Numbered from the stretch's first letter, positions 43,888 through 55,810 are shown. The stretch: DNA of 64,000 nucleotides from Pseudeuparius sepicola (GCA_963920635.1 OY987308.1:1740225-1804224), one strand, 5' to 3'. Translations and numbers: made by a program. The notes: a model not told the origin generated them from the sequence alone.

Positions 43888-44305
43888 AAATTTTTAATTA
43901 ATGATTTATTTTTAAATTCAAATAATGCCTGGTTCATACAGCTTCTTTATCTTTTAATTTTTCTTTATCTTTAAGAAATATTAAATGTCATTGGTCAGTT
44001 CAAATCAAGGGACAAATGCCATTGGTTATTTCTTAAATTAAAAGATAAAGAAGCTGCATGAACCAGGCTTAACTCACTCAAATGTGGTCACGTATCTTTC
44101 ACTATCTGTCAAAAATGACATTTAAAAAATAAAATCGCTGAAAATGGGTTTGTGTGTTAAAATTTCAAAAAGTTTTACCTGAAAAAGTTGTTTATTTTTA
44201 AAATTTTACATATGCGTACCAAATTTGAACGATCTATTAAATGGTTTTGTTTTTGGAAATATTGGCCAAATATTTTGAGCTCTCTGAAAATTTTAAAAAC
44301 CTGCA
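43888..44305 (+). mobile_element. Family V MITE fragment, interrupted
   Basis: TTTTTAATTAATGATT..., CACTCAAATGTGGTCACGTA and ATCGCTGAAAATGGGTTTGT match the V family. Both ends are lost, and it is split by the palindromic element at 43927-44068. Confidence 0.6.
43927..44068. mobile_element. Small palindromic MITE (142 bp)
   Basis: GCCTGGTTCATACAGCTTCT + TTATCTTTTAATT and its complement form TIRs of about 33 bp around a loop of about 75 bp. It is nested in a V element. TSD not clear. Confidence 0.75.
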
Positions 44306-44647
44306 CATGCATAATAGTATATTATCCACTTAGGTTGAGAAGTGAGCTATTATTTACCGAGCATTTTTATATCCTGAGGCCTTCTCAACCGAAGTGTCTA
44401 TAAAATTTTTTTTACTACTAACATTGAAATATTGCCATATTTTACATATTTCATTAGATTGATTAGCCTGGGAGTTCAGTTGTCAAGCTGATAAAATGAC
44501 ACTAATCTTTAAATGTCATATAGAAAATTTTTCATTATTTACCTAGGTATTTTTTTATTATCATTATTTACCTAGGGTGAGAAATATTACTTCTCATTAG
44601 AGATTTCTCAAGTTAGTAACAAAAAAAATTGTTTTATAGCACTTTTT
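44306..44647. other. Spacer with small hairpin
   Basis: CCACTTAGGTTGAGAAG...CTTCTCAACCGAAGTG (44328-44397) is a short inverted repeat. No gene seen. Confidence 0.35.
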
Positions 44648-45482
44648 AACCGACTTCAAAAAAGGAGGAGGTTATCAATTCGGTTGTATTTTTTTATGTT
44701 TGTTACCTCAGAACTCCCTCATTTATAAACCGATTTGGACAATTATTCTTTTTTATTTGAAAGGGTGGACAAATAGGGGATGAAATTTCATATTGAACAG
44801 ATTTCGATGATTCTTTCTTTTTTGGAAAGGGGGTACCTTAGGTGTGGTCCCATTTATATTTAAAGAAAAAATTCCACCCCTAAGGATAGATAAATAAGGG
44901 ATGAAAGTTCATATTTTACCGATTTGGATGATTCTTATTTTATTAGAAAGGGGTTACCTTAGGGGTGGTTACATTTAAATTTGAAGAGAAAAATTTCAAT
45001 CCTAGGGGTGGACAAATAGGGGATGGAATTTAATATTGGACCGATTTCGATTATTCTTAATAATTCACTAAAAAATAAGAAATAAAAAAATTTTAACAAA
45101 AAAATTAAAACCGATTTGAAAAATTTGCCAGTATGCACATTCCACTAAAAATTTAAAAACAAATTAACACCGACTTCACAAATTTGCCCGTATGCACATT
45201 TCAACTAAAATTTTAGAAATATTTTTCTCTTTCTAAATTGAGTTATCTTTGGAGTCGGTGACAGTAAGTTATGATGTATGTAGAATATGCTGTATTTATA
45301 TCTAAATAGATTTAAATTCCTTGCCTTGACTGTCACCAAATCCAAAGATAACTCAATTTAGAAAGAGAAAAATATGTCTAAAAGTTCAGTTGAAATGTGC
45401 GTACGGGCAAATTTGTGAAGTCAGTGTTATTTTTTGTTATTTTTACTGTAGTGTGCATACGGGCAAATTTTTTAAGTCGGTT
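44648..45482 (-). mobile_element. CCGACTTC-bounded element G with tandem repeats (copy 2)
   Basis: Inverted relative to 16469-17486. It begins AACCGACTTCAAAAAAGGAG + GAGGTTATCAATTCGG. Three units of about 130 bp follow (TTCATATTGAACAGATTTCG types), then the fold-back with GGAGTCGGTGACAGT and inner CCGACTTC / GAAGTC pairs, ending TTAAGTCGGTT. Confidence 0.7.
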
Positions 45483-46191
45483 TTAATTTTTTTGTTTAAA
45501 TTTTTTTTAAGAATACGAAAATTTAATGTAAATAAATACAGGTTGGTCCAATTCTTATGGATAAAACTTCAGGAATCTATAGAAAAAGTCAGAATAAGTA
45601 GGTTTTTTCATATAAATAGACATACAGGGCGTCAAAGTTCAATTTTTTCTACTGTTAGAAAGTTACACTTCGAATTGTTTGTCTCACTCCGCATTTTGTC
45701 ATCTCATTTCACATTATTATTAACAGAAAAACCCATAAATTCGCAAAAATACCTTGTAAAAAAATCCAGGTCAATGTTAAGTATGTTGAAGATCCTTCGA
45801 AAAAATCAAAGTCCAGTCAAGAGTAGGTGTAGGTTTAGCAAAAATTTGCATATATATATTATTGGTATTCATATGGAATAAATTAAAATTGCTAACTCGT
45901 CGATATACCACAACGAATTTTATTGGCAAGATCGACATTGGAGCCGAAAGTTCCATTATAAATTCGAAAAGCAATTAAATGAACAAAATGGGAAAACTTC
46001 CTCGAGCAATTTATAACGTAGGAATGTTATAGTGATTCTGTTGTTATTTACATCTGAAACACCGAGCCACGGCGTGGATAATATAACAATGGCGGATGAA
46101 AAAAAAAAAAAATAATCGTGAGAGGACGATATAAGTCAATCAAGATATGGATGAGGTCAAGGAGAACCATAGGAATTTAATAGTTCAAACA
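45483..46191. other. Spacer, no confident gene
   Basis: The 163-residue plus ORF (45390-45881) starts in the G element and is rich in Phe/Lys/Ser from AT-rich sequence. No domain recognised. TACAGGGCGTC near 45625 is a possible MITE end. Confidence 0.35.
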
Positions 46192-47112
46192 TACAGTGTG
46201 GATAGAAATTGTGGAATATTGCTTATATTTCTTAAAATATTCCTCATATCAAAAACATGTTTTAATAAAAGTGTTAGGGGAAATTATTTCCTGTCTAGTG
46301 ATGTCAAGCAATCTTTCGTAGCACAAAAAATGTGGTTGCCATGGTAACCGACTTAATTTTTTTAAATGGCACCATATATGTTTTTTGGTGAACATTAATA
46401 CATTGGAACTTTCTGAATACGATACAATACAATTTTAATGGGGTCGCATAAGAAAAAATACAAAAAAAAAGTTTTCTATTATGCTATTGACAATGTTTAT
46501 CAAAATAATTATTAACATCAAGTTAGCCATGCCAAAATCAGAACAATGCGAAACTGTCACTAGCTAAACGTACTTCTTTACCAAATTTTCTGTGTACTTA
46601 AGTGCTTAGTATGTTAACCTGTATTCTTTCCGTTTCACTTAATTCAAGCGCCATTATTACTTACCAAGTACTTAAGTACACATAAAATTGAGTAAAAAAG
46701 TACGTTTACTATAACAATGCACACAATTACAAGCAACTGACAGCTAGTGACAGTTTCCCATTGTTCTGATTTTGGCATGGCTAACTTGATGTTAATAATT
46801 ATTTTGAACTTTGTCAATAGCATAATAGAAAATTTAATTTTTTTGTATTTTTTTCTTATGCGACTCCATTAAAATTGTATTGTATCGTATTCAGAAAGTT
46901 CCAATGAATAAATTTTCATCAATAAACGTATATGGTGCCATTTAAAAAAATCATGTTACCATGGCAACCACATTTTTTGTGCTACGAAAGATTGCTTGAT
47001 ATCACTAAACGGGAAATAATTTCCCATAACACTTTTATTAAAACATGTTTTTCATATGAGGAATATTTTAATAAATATAAGCAATATTCCAAAATTTCTA
47101 ACCACACTCTAT
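46192..47112. mobile_element. Near-perfect fold-back element N
   Basis: TACAGTGTGGATAGAAATTG at the left, inverted at the right. The arms of about 390 bp match closely, for example GTGGTTGCCATGGTAACC and GCCATGCCAAAATCAGAACA against their complements. The centre (46580-46720) is itself inverted around GTACTTAAGT. The whole element could fold into one long hairpin. No coding capacity. Confidence 0.88.
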
Positions 47113-47219
47113 ACCTACAATGACTGATGCAATGAGTTTCTGCTATTATCGTATTCACCTTTCCTTAGTTCATACTACTAAATCGTTTGCTAAAAATTAC
47201 AAATAAAAAAAACAGAATA

Positions 47220-48163
47220 TACAGGGTGAGTTTTCTTATGATCAGCATGGGGATCTCTGAAACTAGCGGAGATAGAAGGAAGGTTAAATGGGGAAAGAAT
47301 TATTGCAGTTTTGTAGGTCCAATTTGATGCAGCTTGTGGATTTTTGAAAAAAGTCATGGCTTACTATACAATGTATATCGGATAAGAATGAACAGCATGG
47401 GGATCTTGCAAACGGTAGATAGAACAACGGTTAAATGGGTAAAAGTTGAGCAATTTTGAGGTCAATAAAAGGGTACAAACACATTTCTAATATCATCTTT
47501 CTTCGTTTTTGAGGTATTTTGAAAAAAGTAAAATTTTGCAATTTCGATTTTATTTTTTTCTGAAGTTATTATCACAGATAGAAAAAAAAAGAAAAACGCT
47601 TTCTTGTGGCTCTTTTTAACGAGCTTTAAGATGGCGTTTTTAGATTTGTTAGACAACATTTCGTTGTTGAAAACCCATCTTCAACTTATTTGTTAAGTAC
47701 GGACCTGAATTTTTTTGCAGATTTTGAAAGCACTTTTCATTGCAAATACCACGATGTATGACACGAAATATTTTTAAAAGGCAATTATACTGAAAATTCC
47801 TTTTTTCCATTCATTTTTTTCCAATGCGGTCCTGTATTTAATAATAATATGTCTAAATATTATTCAGTATTGTCAACAATTTAACTTACTTAACAACCGC
47901 ATTGGGGATACAATTCCCTCCAACTTTGGTATTTACACTTTTTATCTAAAATCAGAAACAACGAAGCTAGATGGATTAGAATAAATCGTCAAAATTTCTT
48001 TTTTTTTTCAAAATATCTAGTAAACCATGACTTTATTCAAAAATCCCCAAGGTTCATTAAATTGGGCCTACAAAACTGCAACTCTTTCCCATTTAACCTT
48101 CCTTCTATCTCTGCTAGTTTCAGAAATCCTCATTCTGATCATTAAAAAAAAACGCACCCTGTA
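47220..48163. mobile_element. Family D MITE split by a family C fragment
   Basis: TACAGGGTGAGTTTTCTTAT at the left and its inverted counterpart at the right (AAACGCACCCTGTA), flanked by TA on both sides. The arms share AACTGCAACTCTTTCCCATT and the CATCTAGC/GCTAGATG region. The middle (47345-47885) is a half-copy of family C. Confidence 0.8.
47345..47885 (+). mobile_element. Family C half-copy nested in family D
   Basis: CAATGTATATCGGATAAGAA, CAGCATGGGGATCTTGCAAA and AAGATGGCGTTTTTAGATTT match the left arm and middle of 6536-7928. Confidence 0.75.
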
Positions 48164-48823
48164 TAATTTAAATGATTCACTCATTCTGCAGTCGCCAGTA
48201 TTGACGCGCAATTTTTACAATTACAATATGCGCTCAAAGTCTAAATAGTTGTTATTACCAGGATGAGATAATTTTTTCCTGAAAGTCCAACCCACCTATA
48301 ATATGTTACATCGTGACTGCATAAGCAAATTAATTTAAATTAACCTGACATTATTGCCTAATACCTTGAGGTGCAAATTTGATGTGAAGTCGGGAAGTTT
48401 TAGGTGAATCATCCTGTACCAGACTGTCAATAAGAAAGCTATGGGACGAAAGCGAGAGTTTTCTCGTGTCCTTTTCTATACAATACAAACCTTAACAATT
48501 GAATAATCGTGAGTGGAACACTTGCCACGATTCAAGTCGGTCGCATTGCTGATTAGTTTTTTGCTATGCAAATCTATTGTGAGCAATGATAGTAGGCGTC
48601 TGTTGTTTTAAATAAGAGTGATTGATGATGGCAAGGGTTAGTCAACTCTGGAAATTCGAGGAATGGTAGATATTTAAATAATATCGGTTTAAATTTTTTT
48701 TTAAGTCGGCACTGAAGTTTTTAATAAATTTAAGGGTGCACCCCCTAACATACTCTTAAATAATTTCTGACTATCAATTATTGTTGTTTCGATGGCTAGC
48801 TATATTTCGGAAAATGATTAAAA
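48164..48823. other. Spacer, no gene seen
   Basis: Mostly unique and AT-rich; no convincing exon. Confidence 0.35.
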
Positions 48824-49441
48824 ACAAGCTTTTATTTAAGCCATGTGCTAAAACGAATAAAATAAGTATAGGTTTTCGCTAAGATAATTCAATTCCAAAT
48901 TGCGACAAGTTTTTGCAAATCGAAAAGCTTGTCGCGCGAAATGTTGATGAAAGTAGGTACCTACCAATTAATTTTATTGGACAGTGATTGGTTGATAAGC
49001 AAGTAGCTATTTGCCAAAGTATGCATTTTTTTCTTTACAATTCGCGCGACAAGCTTTTCAATTTGCAAAAACTTGTCGCAATTTGTAATTTAATTATCTT
49101 AACGAAAACCTAAACTTATTTTGTTTTCTACCCGTCGAGCCCTTTATTTGATACCCATGTTGGGTATCAAATAGGAAATCCGCCATCTTGGAGCGGCGGC
49201 CATCTTGAATTTAGTGTGATGTCACTAACTTTATCGTTTCCTACTCTTCAAGCCCTTTCATTTGATACACATATTAAGGGGGTTGACCAAAAATACATCA
49301 TCCGCCATCTTGGAGCGGCGGCCATTTTGAAACTATTACAATATTAAGTATTGCATATTGTTTTGTCACCGGAACTAAAGGTGACAAATTTCGACCCAAA
49401 CATACATACATACTAACAGATGAAGTTAAATAAAAGCTTGT
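48824..49441 (+). mobile_element. Microsatellite-tailed fold-back element S (copy 5)
   Basis: ACAAGCTTTTATTTAAGCC, fold-back arms of about 150 bp, two CCGCCATCTTGG/GGCGGCCAT units (49180-49330), a short CATA tract and the terminus GAAGTTAAATAAAAGCTTGT. Confidence 0.8.
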
Positions 49442-50035
49442 GAAAAAATCCATGTTGTTTTTACATATTAGACCCTGTAGATTCTGAAGATACAGAAAAT
49501 CTGTTCCTACAAAAGTTGTTTAGAATGATAAGGACTTTCAATATATAGGAAAAACTGGTATGTTTCTGGGAAAATAATATCGATGACGTCACAGCGGCCA
49601 TTTTCTCAAACATCGGAAAAGCTAATTTTCGAAATTTTATTTTGAGTTTTCGTATACCAGCTGTAGGCCTGGAACGTCGAATTTCGCTCACCCTGTACAG
49701 TTTTCGATCACCTTTGAACTTCTACTAGGAACTTTTTTTCAGATAATACTAAAATAATATCTGTTTCAATATTATCTTTGATTTATGAACTAAATTGAGC
49801 AACTGGATTATCTTTCTTAAGTTCCAAGTAAACCTTTTTAAGTATTTCCTGAACGTATAATCTTAAATTATTTAATCCAACTTTGTGAAACATTAAAAAC
49901 ATTATATTGTAACGAAAAATGCCTCTAAAGTTGTCATATCAGCTTTCAATGAACATGTTTGCACTGTTTTCGGACCTACTCAAAGATTTAGCAGATAAAT
50001 TTTAAGTTTCGGTATTCTGCTTAGTTTATAATTTT
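49442..50035. other. Spacer with an older MITE
   Basis: GACCCTGTAG (about 49472) and GCTCACCCTGTAC (about 49688) bracket about 220 bp, a possible decayed element. Otherwise featureless. Confidence 0.35.
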
Positions 50036-50570
50036 TTATTATACTTCTTTGAAAACACCTTATATTTTCATCTGTTTTAGCAATAATGAAAGATGATTTT
50101 TTTTCGGGATAGCGTACGGAAGTAAACTAAATTTAAGAAACTCTATATGCTCTCTGATATTTAACATGTACCTATTTTGTATTTTAATTCGTAAGTGTTT
50201 CAATATTTAGATACATTTCTGTAATATTTTTGACGTTTTATTCACCTTATCTGACAATAACTAATTTACAACAAAGCAACTTTGAAATAATTTGAGAGTA
50301 ACCATGGAAACGCATCATACATACCAAACACTATATTGTCTGCATTGTGTATTTTTTGTCAATTAAATTTATTATAATATGCCGATAAAATGTTTTAAGT
50401 TTCCGTTGTCAAAGAAGTATAATAAAAAATATCGTTTATTACACGTCCAGAAATAGATTTTTCCGTGCTTGCATGACTTCCCGTGTTCGGCTGCGCCTCA
50501 CACGGGAATTTGTCACGCGCGCACGGAAAAATCTTTGTTTACAGACTCGTAATGAAATATACTATTTATG
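50036..50570. repeat. Family I repeat (copy 3)
   Basis: Same bounds and CACGTCCAGAAATAGATTTT...TTTACAGACTCGTAATGAAA flank as 38736-39347. An internal block with the CGCACGGAAACAGC hairpin is deleted. Confidence 0.7.
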
Positions 50571-51529
50571 ATTAGTTTAGAAACATTTTCCGTCATCTTT
50601 GCTGCCCTCATTTTCATTCAGTTTTCTTCGTTTTCCCTGTAGAGCTTCCATAAGTTTCTAGAAATTTGCTAGAACTTTATGATTTGTGCACCTGCCAGGA
50701 ATATTGTAGATTAGTCTCCAGTCATCCGTTTGAATACATAAGCCCTGGGAATTGGGCCTGGAGGAAGTTTGGAGCTGATAGAATATTCTTGGTCAGTGAC
50801 ACTATCTGACAAGTTTATTTGTGAAGGCTGAACAATAAAAGTGGTAACCAAGGCAACGAGTTTGGACTGTGATTGTTGAGATACAGTACAATATTATTGT
50901 ATTACGAATTTTTGGTTTGGTCATTGATTAAGTTCATTCAATGGTTTCATGTGAAATATCGAAATTATAATACTTTTTAAGCTACAAATAACATCTAAAA
51001 AATAAATTAGCCATATTTGGTTGCTTCTGGGGTACTCTTATTAGATTGGGCTATTGTGAGGGTGAGAATTATTATTATGATAGTTACTCATGATTTCTTT
51101 TAGACTGTGTGGGTTAGGTCAGACTAAACCTAACCTAACCTAGGAAATCGTGTATAGTTTGCATTACTTTTTAACATCACCATCACCAATTTATAAAGAG
51201 ATACCCATTATAGACTTTCTTGTGCTTTCATCACCCTGTACCATGTGGTCATGTATATTGTTACACCACCTTGGATCTTCCAATTTTGCACTTTTTATCT
51301 ATTTTTTTTTGAAAATAAAACCTTTGCGGGTATTACCTTGATATAAACGTACCAGTGCCTAAATATGGCACATGTTTTATTTAATTGAAAAATAGGCTAA
51401 TGAGCAGATATAAATCCATTATATTGAAATATTTATGTTGGTAGAACTCACATACATGAGTTATGTATGTTCCTAAGTTAATTATCTTGGTTTCTCTATT
51501 TTTACTGACTTGTCAATTTATAGAGGTTA
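50571..51529. other. Spacer with a short (CCTAA)3 motif
   Basis: AACCTAACCTAACCTAGG at about 51125-51142 is a short interstitial match to the insect telomere unit, likely by chance. No gene seen. Confidence 0.35.
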
Positions 51530-52063
51530 TACAGGGTGTCCGGTAAGTTCGGGGAAATCTCGCCAGCGTGTTGGTGACGTCAAAATATACCTGGTGTTTC
51601 ATATATTTTTTTCCCCTAAAGTACTCCGTAACAGAACTACAGGGTCCCAAAGGGGTACTCACTGCTTTACATTTTTTGATTTAACTTTTGAACGCCCTTG
51701 TATATTTTGATGAAATTTTGGAATTTTGCATAGACGGTAAAAACCAATTACCTCATATTTGAATCATGCTTGGACAATGCCGTGGAAGTCAGGAACGGAC
51801 TTCACGCAATACCCATGGGCTCAAAATTTTGACTGGTATAAATTTAAAAAGCCGAAAACAAATTTTTTTAAAGCCTTGAACATTTCTCTTCAAAAAAGGT
51901 ACTCTTTATTCGTTTCGAAAAAGTCAACCGTTTTCATGGAAAAATCGCTTTTTTGAAATCCGTAACTTAAGATGCAATAATGGAAACTACCAGAATTTAG
52001 TGTTTTCACCTGACGGATAACAACAATTACGTGTGACAAGATTTGTCAATAATTTTTATTAGC
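51530..52063 (+). repeat. Left long TIR of DD41D element 2
   Basis: 534 bp. It contains a 65-codon ORF, MNHAWTMPWKSGTDF..., repeated in the other arm with one substitution, which follows from arm identity. The arm must also act as promoter and 5' UTR. Confidence 0.9.
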
Positions 52064-52064
52064 A

Positions 52065-53204
52065 ATGGAGCATTTTTATACTTATGCCGAATATGCAGAC
52101 ATGCATTTAATTTATGGACAAGCACACTGCAATTCTCTGGAGGCAAGCAGAATTTATGCTCAAAGATTTCCAAATCGCAATTTGCCAAATCGAAAAACAT
52201 TTGTGAGAGTTGATCGTCGTTTAAGAGAAACAGGTAGTAAACAAACCGAGTTTAGAATGTCTTAAATCAGTCTCCTAAAATGTACATTAGGTAGTTTTTT
52301 ACCTCGTCGTGGTGGGGAAGGGCCGCAAAGGAGAGCAAGAAATCAAAACTTAGAAGAGCACATATTGGATGAAATATCCGAAAACCCTTCTAATAGCGTT
52401 CGTAAGCTTGCAGCTCAGTTAAATACCACAAAGGGGGTTGTTCATGAAACATTGCGAGAACAGCTACTTTATCCTTATCACGTCCAAAAAGTGCATGCAA
52501 TGTCTCCGAATGATTATCGTCCACGGCTTAACTATGCAAACTGGTTTTTGCAACAATTTATAGGCGATCCGAGTTTCACAGAAATTGTTTTATTTAGCGA
52601 CGAAGCTGGCTTCACGAGAGACGGTATTACCAACAGTCGAAATCTGCACATTTGGCATGACGAAAACCCTCACGCCATAGTTCAGATCAAGCACCAACAA
52701 AGATTTCTGGTTAATGTTTGGGCAGGGATAATTGGGAATAATTTGATTGGTCCTTTTGTTTTGGATGAACGTTTGAATGGAGCTCTGTATTTACATTTTT
52801 TACAAAATAATTTAAATGATTTACTGGAAAATGTGCCCTTACAAATAAGGAATCAAATGTGGTTTATGCACGATGGCGCTCCCCCACATTATTCCCGGGA
52901 GGTACGTCTCTACTTAACCCAGCACTTTGACAATCGTTGGATAGGCCGAGGAGGACCTGTTTTGTGGCCACCTAGGTCTCCTGACCTCAATCCGTTAGAT
53001 TTTTTTTTCTGGGGTCATCTCAAGGGACTAGTATATTCAACTCCTGTAAATACCAGGGAAGAGTTATTGGAAAGAATATTTCACTATTCTGATCAAATTC
53101 GAAATGATCCTGAAATGCTGTTTAGGGTGCAGCAAGAAAAAATTCGCAGGATAAGAAAATGTATTCGGGTAGAAGGAGCTCACTTTGAACATTTGCCCGA
53201 CTAA
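52065..53204 (+). CDS. DD41D transposase, one in-frame stop or a 57-nt intron
   Basis: Homologous to the 345-aa transposase at 41860. The frame is interrupted once, by TAA at 52263-52265, and stays open on both sides. The stop lies in 52234-52290, a 57-nt segment that begins GTAGTA after ACAG and ends CATTAG. Removing it (exons 52065-52233 and 52291-53204) restores a 360-residue protein across RLRETG|SFLPRR. Catalytic residues in that reading are D160 (LFSDEAGF), D251 (MHDGAPPH) and D293 (SPDLNPLDF), with 41 residues between the last two. The N-terminal helix-turn-helix-like head (MEHFYTYAEYADMH) is complete. Without splicing it is a pseudogene. Confidence 0.85.
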
Positions 53205-53309
53205 ACGAAACATTTTCTTTATAACCAAACTTTATTAAACTATTTTTAAACAGTTTCATTGTTTTTTTTCATTTTCTCGATATTAATGCCTCCTGAAAAT
53301 TGCAGTGTG

Positions 53310-53844
53310 CTAATAAAAATTATTGACAAATCTTGTCACACGTAATTGTTGTTATCCGTCAGGTGAAAACACTAAATTCTGGTAGTTTCCATTATTGCAT
53401 CTTAAGTTACGGATTTCAAAAAAGCGATTTTTCCATGAAAACGGTTGACTTTTTCGAAACGAATAAAGAGTACCTTTTTTGAAGAGAAATGTTCAAGGCT
53501 TTAAAAAAAATTGTTTTCGGCTTTTTAAATTTATACCAGTCAAAATTTTGAGCCCATGGGTATTGCGTGAAGTCCGTTCCTGACTTCCACGGCATTGTCC
53601 AAGCATGATTCAAATATGAGGTAATTGGTTTTTACCGTCTATGCAAAATTCCAAAATTTCATCAAAATATACAAGGGCGTTCAAAAGTTAAATCAAAAAA
53701 TGTAAAGCAGTGAGTACCCCTTTGGGACCCTGTAGTTCTGTTACGGAGTACTTTAGGGGAAAAAAATATATGAAACACCAGGTATATTTTGACGTCACCA
53801 ACACGCTGGCGAGAGATTTCCCCGAACTTACCGGACACCCGGTA
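53310..53844 (-). repeat. Right long TIR of DD41D element 2
   Basis: 535 bp, inverted copy of 51530-52063 with scattered single-base changes, ending ACCGGACACCCGGTA, then TA. Confidence 0.9.
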
Positions 53845-54221
53845 TATTCATTGAAGTTTCTTAGCAAAATTGTTTGGTTCAGCGTTGTAAAAAACAGTGT
53901 GTATTTACGTGTTTTTAGTGTAGATTTTTCAACTGTCTTAATTTTTGTGGCTTATACTTCTAAGCAAACAAGGTAAAATAATAATTGATAACTATTTCAA
54001 GTTTTTAAAGATTTTGGTTGGGGTGTTAGCTATTGGCTTATGTTATGTTTATGCTAAGCCAATGCCTGACATAAGTGTCAGTCACTGGAAAAATCACAAG
54101 TCATGCAAAAATGATCTCTAAAGCCTCTAACAATAAACCTTATAATGGAGTACAAATTTTACGTCCAAGGGTTAAATATTTCCAATGCCTGACACCTCTG
54201 TCAGCCATTGGCTATACAATG
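53845..54221. other. Spacer, no gene seen
   Basis: No splice-bounded coding segment. An ACAAG|GTAAAA string near 53971 is not a good donor. Confidence 0.35.
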
Positions 54222-54648
54222 TGTCAGCTATTGGTCACATTTGGCACTGACTATGGTAGACTGTCTTCAACAGCATCAAAACATGTATAGATTTGTCACT
54301 CAACGATTCTGAGCCATGTCTTCTTCTTGTCAAAAGTGCTGAACTCGACCAATAACTTATTACGATCTTTACAAGTTTACCATGTCAAATTCAATTAGGT
54401 ATTCAAAATATGTTCAAGTTAAGAAACGACTCTATAGAGAATTTATGCAGTCTTGTCATTTCAGGGGAAGAGAAGAAATACTGTATTTTTAGAAAAAAAG
54501 AGAAAGATAGGGAGAAGAAAAGAGGGAGAGGAAGAGAAGAACAATAAATAGAAAACATGATGAAAATATTAAATGAGAAAAAACAGTTGGAGCTAAATAA
54601 ATTGGAATACATTTACTATAATCAATATTATCATAGAAATAAGTAATG
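54222..54648 (-). repeat. Dispersed repeat T, copy 2 (inverted)
   Basis: Inverted match to about 3150-3600, including GGTCACATTTGGCACTGACT and a purine-rich GAAAGATAGGGAGAAG run. Confidence 0.6.
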
Positions 54649-54723
54649 TCAATTGAATTTTAAAGGTTAAAAATTTTAAAAAAGAAAAAAAATGAAAAAT
54701 CCTAAAGCAAAAATGGTAAGAAC

Positions 54724-55708
54724 CAGGGACTCTTTAAAATAAGGGGACCCAGCATGTTACAGTCTATCACATAGGAAAAGTGAAGCCTTGAGGGGAAGTT
54801 TGTTTTCTGTATACTCCAAGGAGATCAGATAAGTGGGCTGATACAAGGTTATGTTATATGTCAGTGTCCAACTGCCATTAGATTTTATGTGACATGCCAG
54901 TGCCATAGATTCCAAAGGAGGCAAAATATTTCCCATCATAGTTCCCAATTTTTAATAATTGCAACCAGATTTTTCTTGTCTCACCTTTAGTAATCCTACA
55001 ATTCCCATTACGTGGGCATTACGTATAAGTAAGTAGTTCAAAACAAAAATGGTATTTCGTAAATTTTAAATTATTAAGCAGGTAGCTTCAGTCAGGTCTT
55101 TTTTTAAACAGTTTTTATCTACAACTATAAGTTTATTTTACGTTTGTGAGGTACCTTGGGAGAGAAATAAAATTACAATATTTTTATAATGAGCACCGAG
55201 AAAAACTACATGATTAGAACTAAGTACAAGACCTAATCTTATTAGTCCATCCCGAAATCTGTGAAAGTTCTTTGGGTAGATACATTCAACAAGGGAAGAA
55301 AGTTCAAGTACGTACCTATACCTACATATTACAAATGATTTGAGGAACCTGGTAACAAGTACAATAGCGACAAATTCTGAAATAAGCAAAATCGGCACTG
55401 ACTTACCATACTTATATTATTTAAATTCCTGGAAATAATTGCAGGAAACGAAATTCAAATATAAAATAAATTTGTTTCATTTGACAGTTGCCCTATTCTG
55501 TGTTTGTCGACAGAACATTGTCAAGTCTAATTTTTAGAAATCATGGAAACCATTATTAATTTTTACTAACAATGAAAGTACCTGTTATATTCATAGATTC
55601 TCCAATAAAATGGCATACTTGGCATCACTGATACTATTAGAATGAGGAAAGAATAGGCCTCATTTTGGAAAGTATAATGCTGGGTCCCCTTACTTTAAAG
55701 GGTCCCTG
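54724..55708 (+). mobile_element. Non-autonomous hAT element (copy 3)
   Basis: TIRs CAGGGACTCTTTAAAATAAG ... complement ending CCCTG, with a perfect 8-bp TSD, GTAAGAAC (54716-54723 and 55709-55716), matching nTnnnnAn. No transposase. Confidence 0.92.
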
Positions 55709-55779
55709 GTAAGAACTGTCCTGATATCCTACATTGTTTCAGGATTGGTGTGACATATTTTTGACAGCAGCTTTCTCAC

Positions 55780-55810
55780 CTGTTCTTACAGCGAATGTCT
55801 TCAACGTCAT
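55780..55810 (-). CDS. Candidate first coding exon (exon 1) of a minus-strand spliced gene
   Basis: On the minus strand an ATG in good context (GAAAAAATGAC) opens a 31-nt segment reading MTLKTFAVRT. It ends in phase 1 at GAACAG|GTGAGA. The same frame has a stop 17 codons upstream, supporting the ATG as a start if the exon extends that way. It joins in phase to exon 2 (31096-31134), 24.6 kb away. Against it, the plus strand of the same spot also has a 31-codon open frame after a CATTGTTTCAG acceptor, so direction is uncertain. Product unknown. Confidence 0.35.

Larger units (their letters stand above)
51530..53844 (+). mobile_element. DD41D Tc1/mariner-type transposon with 535-bp TIRs (element 2)
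   Basis: The left TIR (51530-52063) and right TIR (53310-53844) are almost identical inverted copies starting TACAGGGTGTCCGGTAAGTT. They are flanked by TA (51528-51529, 53845-53846). The TIR touches the transposase start: ATG at 52065, one base after the arm. Low arm divergence indicates a young copy. Confidence 0.93.

Noticed and set aside
45390..45881. 163-residue plus ORF
   Set aside because: It begins inside the G element and shows AT-driven composition with no domain.
51125..51142. Interstitial telomere repeat (CCTAA)3
   Set aside because: Only three units; too short to distinguish from chance in AT-rich insect DNA.
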